The notes beneath the pieces were generated by a model, which was given only the letters and a program-made list of their open reading frames with translations, had not been told where the DNA came from and did not search any database. The position numbers and the translations under genes were made by a program. Shown here in pieces: positions 24,090-36,314 of a stretch of 64,000 nucleotides of DNA (its first letter is position 1; each line of letters opens with the position of its first letter). Source of the stretch: Apostichopus japonicus (taxonomy: Eukaryota > Echinodermata > Holothuroidea > Aspidochirotida > Stichopodidae); contig NC_092579.1 of NCBI RefSeq assembly GCF_037975245.1, positions 32,293,666-32,357,665 of the forward strand. Reading direction: 5' to 3'.

Positions 24090-24520
24090 AATATATTCGA
24101 TAAGTATTCAAAAAGTATTCAAAGATTTCCTCAGTATTCAGAAAATTTACCATATAACACACAGTACAAAATAAGTATTCCAATACTAATATGAATAACT
24201 ATAAGCCTTCCTCAGAGCCAAAATATGTAAATGAGTGAAGTATTCGAATACCTGTTAGGTATTCAAATAGGTATTCAAATAGGTATTCGAATAGGTATTC
24301 GAGTAGATTTGGAATAGCTATTTGAATACTTAGCTCATTTACATATAAGTATTCGCTCATTTAAATAATTTGGCTCTGACGAATACTTATAGTTACTCAA
24401 ATACTTATTCGCTAGTATTCGAATACTTGTATGCTAATTAGTTATTTTATGAAGGCTTAACAGGTTTCTGAATACTTACTCAAATACTTATTGAATACTT
24501 GTATGCTAATCAGTTCCAAG
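24090..24520. mobile_element. fold-back repeat built of GTATTCGAATAC-like palindromes
   Basis: The left half (gtattcagaaa, then aactataag, cagagccaaa, gtaaatgag) recurs in reverse complement in the right half (ctcatttaaat, tttggctctg, cttatagtta, tttctgaatac). The two halves can form one long hairpin centred near 24300. Both arms and the centre are packed with gtattc/gaatac units, often as the palindrome gtattcgaatac. There is no ORF. It lies in an adducin intron. A non-autonomous fold-back transposon is the likely origin, but target duplications were not identified. Confidence 0.7.
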
Positions 24521-25525
24521 TAAGGAGAGTTAGGAATTTGGCCAGCTTGTTGTCCTAGTTATTGATTAAAACTCTCCAAACAAATAATGAGAATAACCAG
24601 AATTCTGAAGTCTCCTTTTTATGCAACAACTATAAAATTACAAAACAAAACAAAAATAAAATACAGCTTCTTCAATTTCATGTATCTTTCTTGTAGCATT
24701 CATGCACTTGTATGCAAACCGTTTGTTCATCTCTTGTGGCTGTGGCTCTGTCCACTGGTTTCTGCCACACGTACTGTGAATGTACTCTGAACATAAAACA
24801 AATAGAAATAATTAATAATGATAGGGCACAAATATACATTGGCACAATAACCACCCACCAGAAACGGAAAATATAATATATAATATTCAGTGCATAATGG
24901 ACGTCGCAACGCGAGGGAGAGATGGGTGGCTTTAGACCCCACTTTTTTTGCAAGCAAGCATGTTTACACATGTCTTACAACATGTCACAAAGTTTATATA
25001 TAACCTTACTAGCCCTCCCCCCCTGTAATAATTATTAAAATGATAAAAAATTTGGCCATTGCATATAACCACATATGAAAAACAGAAATGTAATCACATT
25101 AAACCCTGCATGCCCAACACTCAAATGTTTTGCATTTTTATAACGCTATTTCAATGGTAAGTAAAATCTCTGTAGTACGGTAAGAGAAACGTCAGACTTG
25201 AACGTGAAGTTTGACTAGGTAAAACTAGGAAACTAATCCAAGTACTGAATGTCCAAATAATTACCAAACATAGGTATTGCCCCATGCACCCATAAGAATA
25301 AGCTTAACTGTAGTAACCTTATAAGTTTAGGCCTAAACAAGAAATATTCTACACATGTAGCCTTGTCTTATTTTAATTTGATTATTAATTTTATTAACTG
25401 CAAATATGCTGTTTATCGTTGCACAAGACAGGATAAAATTAGAAGTTGATCTTGGTTATTGTGCCACTGTCAGAAAGTTTCATATGATTACACATAGAAA
25501 TGAAACAGAAAAAAGGTCAACATAC

Positions 25526-25745
25526 CACTTATTTTGATGATTTTTCTAGAATACGGCCGCTTTCCTCTCCACTTTATCAAGCAGACTGCATTTTCAGTTG
25601 CATTTTCTTTGTCCATCACCGACTCTGTACTAACTTGTTGATCTTTCATCCAATAAATAACACATTTTTTAGGCTTGGTCTTCTTCGATGGGTCAACAAT
25701 ATTTTCCATATTCTTGGATAACTGCAGCAAGTTCTGAACATCCAT
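25526..25745 (-). CDS. candidate first coding exon of a minus-strand gene
   Basis: From a Met at 25745 the frame runs 73 codons (KPKKCVIYWMKDQQ, then AVCLIKWRGKRPYSRKII) to a good donor, G|GTATGT, at 25525. The Tyr-Trp and Lys-Trp-Arg-Gly pattern recalls the short beta-rich segment that precedes BEN domains in some animal proteins, a weak match made by eye. TAGGCCTA-like sequence lies just upstream. The next exon on the minus strand was not identified. It lies inside an adducin intron on the opposite strand. It could also be a chance frame. Confidence 0.3.
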
Positions 25746-26997
25746 TATTGGATATTTAGGCCTAGGCCTATCGCTGTGGGATAAAATTTATTTTCTTCCA
25801 AGTTTCAGTCTAATGTTAATAAAGTTCAGTCGGGCTGCAAGGACTGGAACAAATTTAGTCCGACTCAAAAACTGAAACATTTATTTCTGCGAACTCAAAT
25901 TCAATCTGCTAATAAAAGTTGAATAAAATTCAAGAGGAATAAATATCTGTTCAAAAGGGAGTATTAAGCACAGAATACTAAAACAGTAAGTCTATGAATA
26001 TGATCGATGAGATTTTGGAAAGGCTTCAGTTTTCAATCCTCCGCGGTATATTCAAATACTGCCGTGCCTGTGCACTTCACCTTGGCCAGAAAGTGTATTA
26101 TAAATACTAATGTGATGACACTAACATCATGAAAGGAAAGCTGGGATGCTCCTGAGGGTCTTTGTAAGTTTGATGAGCTCAGCTTGTGCCCGCAGGCGTC
26201 CACAGGATTCTGTATCAAATCGTTTGGAGAAGAGGCTTATAAACACAAACATCCGTTTTCCTGATAGTGTTACAATGCTTCTATTGTACCTCATACATAT
26301 TGTACATAATGCTTTTGCCTGTTTGCTATCAAGGTGCTTTGCAGAATCCAGGCATTGGTTATATCCACCATAGAGAAGTTGACATCTTTTTGTTCATTAA
26401 AGAGCAAATAATCAAATAGCCAAGTTTGGTCCAGTTTTGTTGACAGACAAAACAATTTTGTTGGATAGGAACAAATAAAGTATTATTGCCCAGACAGACA
26501 GTTGGCTCAAATATTTGCCTGTTGAAGGAGAAGTGCATTTCTGTGCTTGTTCTGTAATGGCAGTATTTAGCTCTTTTGTCCCTTGACAGAGAGATGGAAG
26601 ACAAAATGCTTCAATTGAGAAGGATTCAAAGGTTTCATCAAAAGGACGAAATTTCAAACCAGATTTAAGCTAAAAACGACTCTTTAGTGGGTCTTGTATT
26701 TTTGAAGCATAAATGCCAAACGGATGGTTTCTTCGGCAAATCATGTACGATTTTGTCGTCCTCTTATATGAAATTGTTGAGTTTCATTCTTCGGATGGCA
26801 TATACAAGATGACAAATATAAGAATCTCCTTAGTAGTGTTAGGACCAGCAGAGCAAAGTCGGCAACGAGAAACGACAAAGGAGGAATAAGAGAGATTAAA
26901 AGAGTCGCTCGTAAGACTTGTGTTCGATAATGTAGCAACAAACTGCATTCAAACGCTTTACCGTATGCTAATTATTCGTGACATATACATGCCGTAG
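25746..26997. other. adducin intron, nothing recognised
   Basis: Non-coding apart from short overlapping frames (26146-26373 plus, 26359-26657 minus) without domains. The short conserved adducin stretch that normally follows ACEIQ (a VRTLAS-like segment) was looked for here and not found. Confidence 0.4.
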
Positions 26998-27149
26998 GCC
27001 TGGATAGTGTCATCCACCTACCGGATGAAGTCAGAGACAAGGTCGGCGAAGCAACTGCCAAGGACGCAGGTGGGGTCAGTGAGACAGGACACAAACTGAA
27101 GGTCGGTAAACTGGAGTTTGAAGCCATGATGAGACATTTGGACAATATG
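26998..27149 (+). CDS. adducin, exon joining head to neck
   Basis: The acceptor is CCGTAG and the donor ATG|GTAAGA. The exon begins with two bases of a split codon and reads LDSVIHLPDEV, then KVGKLEFEAMMRHLDNM. It matches the adducin region DNLVLLNPEK...WQIGEQEFEALMRMLDNL, where head passes into neck. The start is phase 2 while the preceding exon ends phase 0, so a small exon is probably missing from this reading. Confidence 0.85.
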
Positions 27150-27516
27150 GTAAGATTTCAAAATGCAAAAATTCCAACTCACTTGGCCTGCAACGTCTGT
27201 GCAGCAGACCAACTAGCCTTATTTGCATTTAAAGATCTGGGCAAACATAGCTAGCATTTACTATGCTAATTGCCAACCGATGGCGTCGCTAGTTAACGTA
27301 TGAGGTTTTTGATCATATGTGTACCAAGCTAATACGCTTTATTAAGTGAGATAATTCAGTGAGAAGTGAGTTGTAGGAAGTCAGTGTGGATAAGCAGGTA
27401 GCTTCGTTCAGTCAAAGTAAACAGCTGTGACGTATCAGGATGGTTGGATACACCATTCGATTTGATTTGTGTCTTACTTGAAACTCTAATTGTTACAGCT
27501 TGATACTCTCTTAGAT

Positions 27517-27519
<3 letters not shown>

Positions 27520-27594
<75 letters not shown>

Positions 27595-27599
27595 TATAG
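27520..27599. repeat. TA microsatellite
   Basis: Near-perfect (TA)n over about 80 bases with a single interrupting G, inside an adducin intron. The minus-strand frame across it that yields Ile/Tyr repeats is an artefact. Confidence 0.95.
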
Positions 27600-28005
27600 T
27601 ATTGGCAAGCTCTTGACTTAATAATCAGAATGGTTTCATACGCTATTGAACATAATCGATACTTTATCGGTTTGGGGAACTTCATGAAGCTCCCCCATGT
27701 GAGCTGTTGCACACCCCACCCATTTTGAAACTATTTTCAAGATCACCTGCATCCAAAATTGTGCAATATTTCATGGAAATGGCATAGAAACGGAATGTTC
27801 CAATTAGTTTGTCCTGAATGCACCAAAGACAGCGAATGTGTGAGATTTTCAAAGAGATACTTGTGGAAGACTTGATATGTAATCATTTCATAAGTAAAAC
27901 AGCAAAGATGGAGGAATGTTGTGCTGCTGATGTTAGATGTAAGAGTGACTTAGATCTGCAACCAGCACAAAAATTTGATCACAGGAACTTTTTAATTTGT
28001 TACAG

Positions 28006-28314
28006 GGTTACATAACAGGCAACGTGTACGGCCAGCCGTTTGTGAGACACGAACTGAAGCCCAAGAGCGACGTCGCCTACCCAGCCGCCTCCACCAACTT
28101 CATCTACATCTACGACAACAAATTTGAGAAGAGCAGATACGAGTCACCGATCAAGATGTTGAACAGGAGGCAGGCAGAGGAGAAGACGAAATGGCTGAAC
28201 ACGCCAAACACATACTCCAAGGTGAAGGTAGCCCAAGAGTACGCCAACTGGGGAGAGGAAGGGGAAGACGAGGGCTACAAGACAAAGATACACCTGAGTA
28301 GTAGTGACATGTAA
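28006..28314 (+). CDS. adducin, neck exon with uncertain 3' boundary
   Basis: After TTACAG the frame reads GYITGNVYGQPFVRHEL, then SDVAYPAAS, RRQAEEKTKWLNTPNTYSKV and ends in TAA at 28312. It matches adducin GYRTGYPYR...REKTRWLNS / EKTKWLNSPNTYLRVNV. The text is still adducin-like up to about GYKTK (28289). The next exon starts in phase 0 but no phase-0 GT occurs exactly there. Candidate donors are GTGAAG at 28227, GTAGCC at 28233, GTAGTA at 28297 and GTAATT at 28312. An alternative is that the stop at 28312 ends a short isoform. Confidence 0.85.
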   Translation, partial: GYITGNVYGQPFVRHELKPKSDVAYPAASTNFIYIYDNKFEKSRYESPIKMLNRRQAEEKTKWLNTPNTYSKVKVAQEYANWGEEGEDEGYKTKIHLSSSDM

Positions 28315-28737
28315 TTGGTGGTAGGCACATCATCTGTTTGACAGAATCACCCGACACAATCCTTAATTTTGGGCAATTTGGGGACTTTGACAATTCAAGA
28401 CATCAAAGAGGCACTTGCCAAGGTGATGAAAATGTTTTGATTTTAGCACTTTCCAGAAACAAAAAAATATAAATCTAAAATGTCCTACAGATGGAATTAT
28501 CAGAAGTTAGTCATCCTTTGTTTGTTTGCTATTTATTTAGCAAATGTTTGATCTTTTCAGAGGGAGAACAAGGATAGAAGGGTTGTTGGGGGGAGGGGGA
28601 GGCGGGATTGTCACCATTCTGGACAATGTTAGTCATCCTTTGATTGGCTGAATAAATATCTATCTATAAATATCTATCTAATGTGATCCGGGGCGGTGAT
28701 TTGTTTCAAATATTGATGGGGTACATTTGCTTGGGTG

Positions 28738-29421
28738 CAGGTGCGTAGCAACTTTCATCCCCCAAATTGTTCTCGCGCTTTGTGATATTTTGTATATTAC
28801 TAACTAAGCGGAGCGCCACCATCGGTTGGCAAGCAGCGTACAAGAAAATTTCTGGTTTTGATAGCCCCCAGATCACCGAAAATGGCACTTCTCAGGCTTG
28901 AAAATGACCAACCAGATGTACACTTTTGCCTGAGAACCAAGTTTTTTCCAAATAGTTTTTTTTTCCATCCATTACCTATTTTAAGATTGACACCAGTCAC
29001 ACATCATGTTGGACCTCATTGCATCTCCTGTGGATCATTGCTTTTGTAGGTAATACTACGTAACGGCCCAAAATACCCGTCAGCCCCACTTTTCAAGGTT
29101 TTAAAGCCCATTATTTGTTCAGAATTTGAATAAAAAATTCACTTCAAACATGCCCATAATGTTGCACAAAATATCATCTATGGACAACCAATATATAGAA
29201 AAAAAACCTTCAACCCCTAACAGACCTGTCAAAATTGCACGAGTAGAGGGAAGTATGATGAAGAATGTTGGTCAGGGAAGTTTCGAAAATTCAGACACAG
29301 TTAATGATATTAAAACCTCTTATAACAGCTACTATAAAACTTCCATATCATAAAAAAAAAATACAAAAAAAAAATTGAGGGGGGGAGCGGTCTCCCCCTT
29401 CGCCCCCTGGCTACGCTCCTG
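28738..29421. mobile_element. hAT-like non-autonomous element in an adducin intron
   Basis: The ends are imperfect inverted repeats: CAGGTGCGTAGCAAC at the left, and the inverse of CAGGAGCGTAGCCAGG at the right, followed inwards by a G/C-rich stretch. This CAGNNGCGTAGCNA type of terminus is common in animal hAT MITEs. It shares the internal core taagcggagcgccacc (28805) with the elements at 57432 and 58263. A matching 8-bp target duplication was not seen, so one end may be misplaced. Confidence 0.65.
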
Positions 29422-29494
29422 CGGTTAGAAATCTTGTAGGAAACAGGCCAAATGGAAACCCAGTAACTCTTCTCTCTGGTTACATTTTTCACAG

Positions 29495-29596
29495 TGGGTA
29501 GGTGACAAGGACCCCAAGAGTGGTGATGCAGGCGCTATCACCGATCCACAACAGTTTGCAAGACAGGGACAAGGTCATAAGGAGTACAAGAAGAAG
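29495..29596 (+). CDS. adducin, neck exon
   Basis: TTCACAG acceptor, 34 codons in phase 0 (WVGDKDPKSGDAGAI, then DPQQFARQG and EYKKK) and a GTTAAA donor. It corresponds to the adducin segment W(T/M)K...NxFVPL...NPKEVQEMRNK. The phase-0 donor was chosen over GTACGT at 29605 because only it joins in frame to the next exon's IRQ. Confidence 0.75.
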
Positions 29597-30447
29597 GTTA
29601 AACTGTACGTTGATGACGTTATACACTGTTATTTCTAATTGATTGTTTTATTTTTGTTATTTTTCACCACTTTCTCCTTCCTCTCACTTCTTTCCCATTT
29701 TTTCGCCTTTCCCCTAATTCGGTCTTCCGAGGAGTGAATGATGTATCTGGTATGTTATAGAAAAAGTGGTAAAAAAAAAAAGATAATGTAAAAGTGTATC
29801 AGTGGGTGTTGCCCTGGATTCGTTGAAGCGGACTCCGCACGTAGGTAGGGTTCTCCCCTTGGAGGGAGCGGACTCCCCATTTAGGGAGCCATTTCCACAT
29901 GTAGGGAGGGTTCACCCAAGAAAGTTTTTTAAGATGTGGTATTTACTACTTTTGTATTTTTATGGTAGGTTGAAGTGGGTGGGTGTATATTTCCTCACGC
30001 CCCCGACCCCCTTCCCACCCAGGATCATTTTACACACAGCAGACCCTTAGCCAGCCTCAAAAATTTGCTGTGAGAACTTTAAACATTCTTAAATCTCTCC
30101 TCCTTAGTATCACTCTTCAATGTCCTCTTAGTGTTATGTTATGTGTCTTCTTAGTGCTATGTTATGTGTTCTGTCATTCTGACATCTTTGATAGATGTCC
30201 CAAAGAGTGTCTGCCGGTGAAGTTTCCGTAACCATATTACCCAGAAATGAAAATTTGATGAGGTCACACCTGCATCCAACAGAACGAGGCATTTAGCACT
30301 CATGCCACATGCTCCTTGCAGCTGGTGCCAGGACCGCGGTGGCAAAAGGCATGAATTTTTAATGCCTCATCCTTAATGGCAGAGAGACTATGAATAGAAG
30401 TGTTATAATGTTACCAACGAGGATGTTGTCTACTCTTTGAATTTCAG

Positions 30448-30508
30448 ATTAGGCAAGAGCGTTTTGGGGATAAGACACACCCTGGACCCATCTCTGAAGT
30501 TCTGGCAG
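30448..30508 (+). CDS. adducin, end-of-neck exon
   Basis: After ATTTCAG the frame reads IRQERFGDKTHPGPISEVLAG, matching adducin IREQN...AGPQSQ(V/L)L(S/A). It stops at CAG|GTATAA in phase 1; a second possible donor, CAG|GTGCGT, lies at 30540. Exons for the tail, including the MARCKS-like basic region that binds calmodulin and spectrin-actin, were not found before the LTR element at 34.2 kb. Confidence 0.8.
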
Positions 30509-30539
30509 GTATAACTTATGGAGATGCTTGCAGAACACA

Positions 30540-33500
30540 GGTGCGTTGGAATTTTCCTTGTCTCTGGCCCCCCTACCTTCCATTCTTCTCCCCACCCCCC
30601 ACCCCCTCTGCATTTATCTATTAAGTCCACATTCTTAAAGGATATCTCTTGTTTTAGATTATGAAGAGCAGAGCCACCCACCTATTTCTGTTTATAGATT
30701 GTTTATGATTTGCATACTAGTATAAAGTATACCGACTAAGTTCAGTAGTATGTCAGCTGATAAGGCTTTTTGTTTCATGGACAAGACCGTAATAAGTTGG
30801 TGTAGGGTTATATAGCAGTTGTACGGGTATGCTACTGTAGACAAGGACAGAATAAAGCGCCCTCGCTACCTGTTGTGTTCTAACGCGTCTCATACCAGCA
30901 CAACAGTGTCCTGTTTCATTGAAGCTTTTACACTGGTTCGAGAGTAAACCACTTGTATCAGCCCGATGACCCTCTAATAATATTGTAAACATTGATCAAG
31001 ATCTAATAATATGGTAAAGTTTGATCAAGGTACCAGTTTACTTAAGAATAGAAAGTCTTTTTTTTTCTGTCTGTAGTTAGGTAATAGCTTGGCTGGCCTA
31101 TCCCCCAATCCCAACACTTATTTTTATGTTATTTGATTAAGCATTATCTTGACCGCACCTACCAATGGGCTGCCAAAGACTTAAGTATCCTTGCTTAGAA
31201 AAATTGTAAAAATCTTCATCATTAATCCAAAACAAGCACTAAGTAATAGAAAGAGAGAAAATAAAAGGAAGGGGGGGGGGCAATTTTGTTTTATCAATGT
31301 GCCTGGTGTGACAGTCGTTAGGATACGATTCATGTGTACTTATTAAAGTGTGGTGAAAATGACGGATGGTCTCCACATTCCTGCCGTTAGGTTCTATGTA
31401 AGTAATATCAGTGAATGTACCACAAGAAAGTACATGAGCTACAGGGAAAAGTTGAGATATTAGCCCTCCTCCCACCACCCCTGCACTCCACCCAGTAAAA
31501 TGTGTGGGTAAATTGACACTGAAGCTAGTAATTGGACATGCCACTGGAGTTGCACTTCATGTTAAAATCAATAGGTTGAACAAACTTCCATTGATAAGAT
31601 CGAATTAATTGATCAATCTCAACTTACTGAAGCCAGCTTACTCGGAAACAAATATCTTTCAGTTATGGCTTGTTTTGATATTCTTCATTAATGATTACAC
31701 AAAGTGATTGGTTTTAAGTGTAGAAATCATGTCACCTTTTATGTGAGTCATAAATCAATGCTTTGCTTTACTTTTGTTGGTGAACTCGGTTTGATCAGTG
31801 CTGTTCTACCCAACCTCTACCCCCACCTATCCCCACCCCCCAAATTGCAGTTGTTTTCGGATCGGTTTGACTAGACTCACATGTTTGAAAGACTTGCCTG
31901 CAGCTTTTGTTTACTTTTCAATTGAGTGTTTTGTTTTGAATTTATTTTTGAAGTGATATTGTTTTCGTAAGCTTCACTTTCACCCTTTTTTGCATGAAAA
32001 AATGTTTTTATGGTAATGTGTGTATCTTTGCTGAACATCAGAAAGAAAAAAAATACAAGAAGATAATTTCATAATGAAACTATAGTTTAGAGAATTAATA
32101 CCCAAGAGATTCTCAAAGAATATTATTTTAGATTTGCCAGATTTTCTGAAAGCATCGGTTCTGATCCTGCCAGACTCTATGTTTATTGTTCAGTTAAAGT
32201 AGCATTCAGCTTGAAAAATCTCAATAAAACACCAAACCATGTATTCCATATCAAATACGAACATAATCGATGTGCAAATGATAGAAATTACACAAAGAGG
32301 AAGTTTTAACCTCCGACTATGTCCATATTAGCTGTTAGCGTTAGTCTTTACCATGTTTTTACTGTTTCTAGTTTTAGTGTTCGACTAACAAACAGTTTAA
32401 AACAAAAAAAATTTGGAAAAAAGTGCTCCTTTAATCTAAATTGCCTGCATGGAATATAGCTCCACTTTTAGTCAAATTACAGTAGTGCATGTCACCTTTA
32501 AACCCTGTCATTCTTCAATCTCCTTAAACTAGATCCCCCAAAATTGCTTGACTTTCTCTCCAAACTACGATGTTGCCTCGACCAAAAAGAGGGGAGAAAG
32601 GAGAAACTGTTTTCTTTCTTAATTCAGCCATCTTTTTGGGCATTTGCTACAATGATGTGATTTTGCTGTGACGTTGTCACAACTTGTCACAACGTGTCAC
32701 AAGTCTGTATTTACTCTGTCGTTGTCGTTGATGTTGTTGCAAGTTTTGGTTTCCTTCCTCACTCGGTCGACCAGGATGCGCCACTGTCGGATTCTCGTGA
32801 CGGTATGTAACCAGGCCAACAGGAATAGGAAATAAATTTAATAACAAAACAAGGACAATAGCGCATCTTGGGAATAAAAGCAACCGAAATATCATCATTT
32901 TGTCACGGTGGATTTATATTGCAGACTTGAGGTTTCTGTATTATCTATGAGGACATTATTAGAACAAACATCAGTAGCAACTGAAGTTCTCTCTCACCCT
33001 GTTTACTTCATCCATTTTCATTTTTCTTGGTGGTGAAGGGTGATGGGTGTGGGGAAGTGGGGGGTTAAATGCCACCCTGAATATTTAAAATATGCAAAAT
33101 TCTTAAAACCACAGAAAGATCAAATGTAAGAGAGGATCAAGATGTCTTACTTGACTTTTCATATAGCAGAAGGGACAGAGGTGATCAGGCTAATTAGCCA
33201 TGTGAAGTTGCACCTCTTTGGGCGTGGGTCGGAGGGGGAGAAATACACCAAGGGTTTCGTACAGAAATATTGCATAATATTGCCTTCACCTGGTGGTAAT
33301 TAGAATTGAATGAAAAGTGTAGTACGTTAAATGCTACTTCACAAAATTGATTGATCTTTTAGCTTTCAATTCAGGCTTCGTCTCTGAAATGCTCTCTCAA
33401 CCGATTCTCCATTCAGTGATAAAAGGACATCTGGATTCAACTTTAAGTCTCTGCTTGTTTGTTTGTTTCTGTCCTCTCTAAATATGAAAGTCTCAATATC

Positions 33501-34195
33501 TGTCCCATCCATGTTTTGCCATGCCAAGCTAGTAGCTACTTGACCCGACTCAACTTATTTTCTATGGTATCAATTTTTCTTTAAATCCATTCGGATATGG
33601 GTATTTTGAGTTTTTCATACGACGTAAACACAAACAAAAATGTTGGTCATGAATAGCACACAGCTCCTCTGTTTTTACTTACATTTCAAAACTGAGTAAA
33701 TCGGTTGGTTTTATAACTTGCCTCGTAGTTGTGTTCTGATGAATATCCTTCATTGTTTGTACTTACTTTCATGTGATATTTAGGTATAAAGCCCCATTAT
33801 GCCTTCCATTATAAACACGAACAAACTGTTCCCTAACCCTAGTTTGGTACCATTGTGTAGTTAATAAGCAGACAATCTTGTAGGTGCATTGTTTGCCAAA
33901 TATTTTGGCTGAATCTCAGAGAACGAGCGAGAATAGAAACCTCCAAAACATTATTATTCAGACCGTCCAGATGGAATGCATAGTGAGACTTTAACATCAA
34001 AGGACAAGATGTACAGTGACCTTTGAGTTAATGTTATATATTCTTTGATGGTATGATATTCCTTTTATTACCCTTATATTTCTTACATCATGGTGAAGCG
34101 TGTAAAACCTACCTTTATAATCCCCACCGGTTTCATACACAGTGTATCAAAGACTGGAACAGTATGAACTATCTTTTTAACTGTTTCCATTCATT
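30540..34195. other. non-coding, nothing recognised
   Basis: Probably a continuing adducin intron or intergenic DNA. There is a short G tract near 31271. The minus frame at 31239-31544 and the one at 32677-32898 have no domain. No integrase or 3' LTR of the neighbouring Gypsy element was found here. Confidence 0.5.
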
Positions 34196-35172
34196 TAGAA
34201 GATAGTGTGCTTAACAGGTCCCATTGGCCCCAGTAAGCTTTTGCCGCCCTATCTAACCCACTAATCTGCTCCCAGGGAGGACGAGAACCACTCTCCTTCC
34301 AATTCAACACTGGCCCAATATTACTATCCTTTAGTTGGTACCCCCTGAGCTGCTCCTTGGTACAGCTCTCAACCTAATTAGAGTCCGCCGTAACTATGTT
34401 ACATAACCCTGGGGTCTCTTTCGGAGGGTTGGCAGGCAATGCTCCGGAATGCACCATGGGGGGATCACTTCTCGACAAAGCGTCTGCATTGGCATGCACT
34501 CTGCCAGGCCTAGTTTCTATCTGAAAATCATATGTGCCCAGCACTTCCAGCCACCTAGCTACCTGACCCTCGGGGGATTTAAAGTTATACAACCAACGGA
34601 GGGAGCCATGATCCGTGCGTAACAAAAATTTCCTGCCATAAAGGTAGTGGCGGAAATTCTTAATAAAAGTTACAACAGCAAGAATTTCTCTACGTGTTAT
34701 GGAATACTTCTTTTCACTACTGCTTAGCGTAAGACTGGCATAGGCCGCAGGATGTTCTTCACCCCGAATGGTCTGAGACAACACAGCCCCTATTGCTGTA
34801 TTGCTAGCATCAGTATCAAGGATAAACATCTGACTAAAATTTGGGTAGGCTAATGCGGGAGCTGTCATCAGTTTAGATTTCAGAGTCTGAAATCGTTCTT
34901 CACACTCCTCAGACCACAGAAACCTTTGGCCTTTCTTTGTTAGTGCATGTAGGGGACTGGCAATTTCTGCAAAGTTCCTAATAAATTTCCTGTAATAGGA
35001 ACACAGTCCCAGAAATCCCCTTAGTTGCTTCAGTACGTGTTGTGGGAGGGGGCCAATCTGTGATTACTTCGATCTTACTGGGATCGGTACCCACCCCGTG
35101 ATCAGAGACAATGTGACCTAAATACTTGACTTCCTTTTTGAGCAAGTCACACTTGGAAGGCTTAAGCTTCAA
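34196..35172 (-). pseudogene. Gypsy pol: RT connection and RNase H, truncated
   Basis: 35172-34978 encodes LKPSKCDLLKKEVKYLGHIVS, the end of the reverse transcriptase; a frameshift near 35040 then moves the text to another frame. 34868-34374 encodes an RNase H domain: FILDTDASNTAIGAVLSQ (first catalytic Asp), the Glu-containing SSSEKKYSITRREILAVV, and LLRTDHGSLRWL (third Asp). A short linker follows and is cut off at about 34196. It would degrade RNA in the RNA/DNA hybrid. Confidence 0.85.
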
Positions 35173-36302
35173 CCCTGCCCCCTTAATCGGTCGAAAACTT
35201 CTCCTAGGCGTACTAAATGCTCCTCTATCGTGGTGGCATATATTATGATATCATCGATATATATAAGACATATTTGCCAATGTAACTCACGAAGTACCTG
35301 CTCCATTAATCTCTGAAAAGTGGCAGGGGCGTTGCACAATCCAAAAGGTAACACATTAAACTCATAAAGACCACTACCCATTGAGAAGGCTGTCTTCTCC
35401 CTGTCTCTACGGTCCATTTCGACTTGCCAGTACCCACTTTTTAGATCAAGGGTAGAAAACCACTTAGCCCCTGATAATGCATCTAAGCTATCATCTATCC
35501 TAGGCAATGGAAAGGCGTCTTTATTAGTAACGTCATTTTACCTACGATAGTCTATACAAAACCATAAAGAGCCAGCTTTCTTTTTCACTAGAACCACTGG
35601 GGAGGACCACGCACTCTTAGAAGGAAAAATGACGCCTTGCGTCAACATCTCATTCACTTCGGCCTGTGCTTCTACCTGTTTATGAAAGGGGAGTCTCCTA
35701 GAGAGCTGTCGGATTGGGGTTGCATCACCCGTATCAATGCAATGCTTAACCAACCCAATCCTTCCTAAGGGGTCACCTTCGCAAGAGAACACACTACGGT
35801 CATCCTGCAAAAACTGCCTCAAACGAATACGCTCACAATTGGGTACACCCTCCCCACTTCGATGGAGCAAATCTTCCATCTCGGCCGGTAACCCACTGGT
35901 ATAATTGTTCTCTACCTCATCTACCTCCACAACGTTGGCAATGGGGGAAACTATGCCTACATGGGTACCTTTGTACAATGTTACAGGATTCGAAGTACCA
36001 TTTAATAGTCTAATAGGGACAGTCCTTCTAGAAGTATCAACTAAAGCAAGTCCAACCATAACATGGCGGCTTTCAGGCACTCCAGGTTTAGTTTCCAGTA
36101 GGCCTGGCCCATTCAGCTTCCCCGGGGGCACTCCATACATCAATTCTAACACCCCTGACACCATAATCTCGCTCTCTGCAGGGATAAAGACTGTCTCAAC
36201 CAGTGCTACCCTAACTGGCTGATCCAGCGGAGTCTCACAAAGAGGAACAGCTAAGCGGGTCCTACCAACAAACAATAGGGGTTCACCTCCCAATTGTATC
36301 AA
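35169..36302 (-). pseudogene. Gypsy pol: reverse transcriptase
   Basis: 36302-35538 carries the protease-RT spacer and the first RT motifs (FPSKSAWSSPVVLVKKK, FCIDYRR). A TAA interrupts at about 35527-35529, and 35507-35169 resumes in the same frame with PRIDDSLDAL, FSTLDLKSGYWQV (first Asp), LPFGLCNAPATFQRLM and YIDDIIIY (Asp pair). A one-base shift follows near 35180. Confidence 0.9.
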
Positions 36303-36314
36303 ACATTCATGTTC

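Noticed and set aside
27356-27712. 118-codon minus frame with long Tyr/Ile repeats
   Set aside because: It is the translation of a TA microsatellite and has no independent support.
28151-28393. 80-codon minus frame
   Set aside because: Antisense shadow of the adducin neck exon.
28730-29429. 8-bp target duplication around the hAT-like element in the adducin intron
   Set aside because: The flanks cttgggtg and cggttaga do not match, so the duplication is lost or the ends are misplaced by a few bases.
35905-36222. 105-codon plus frame opposite the Gypsy reverse transcriptase
   Set aside because: Antisense shadow of the pol region, which is clearly coding on the minus strand.
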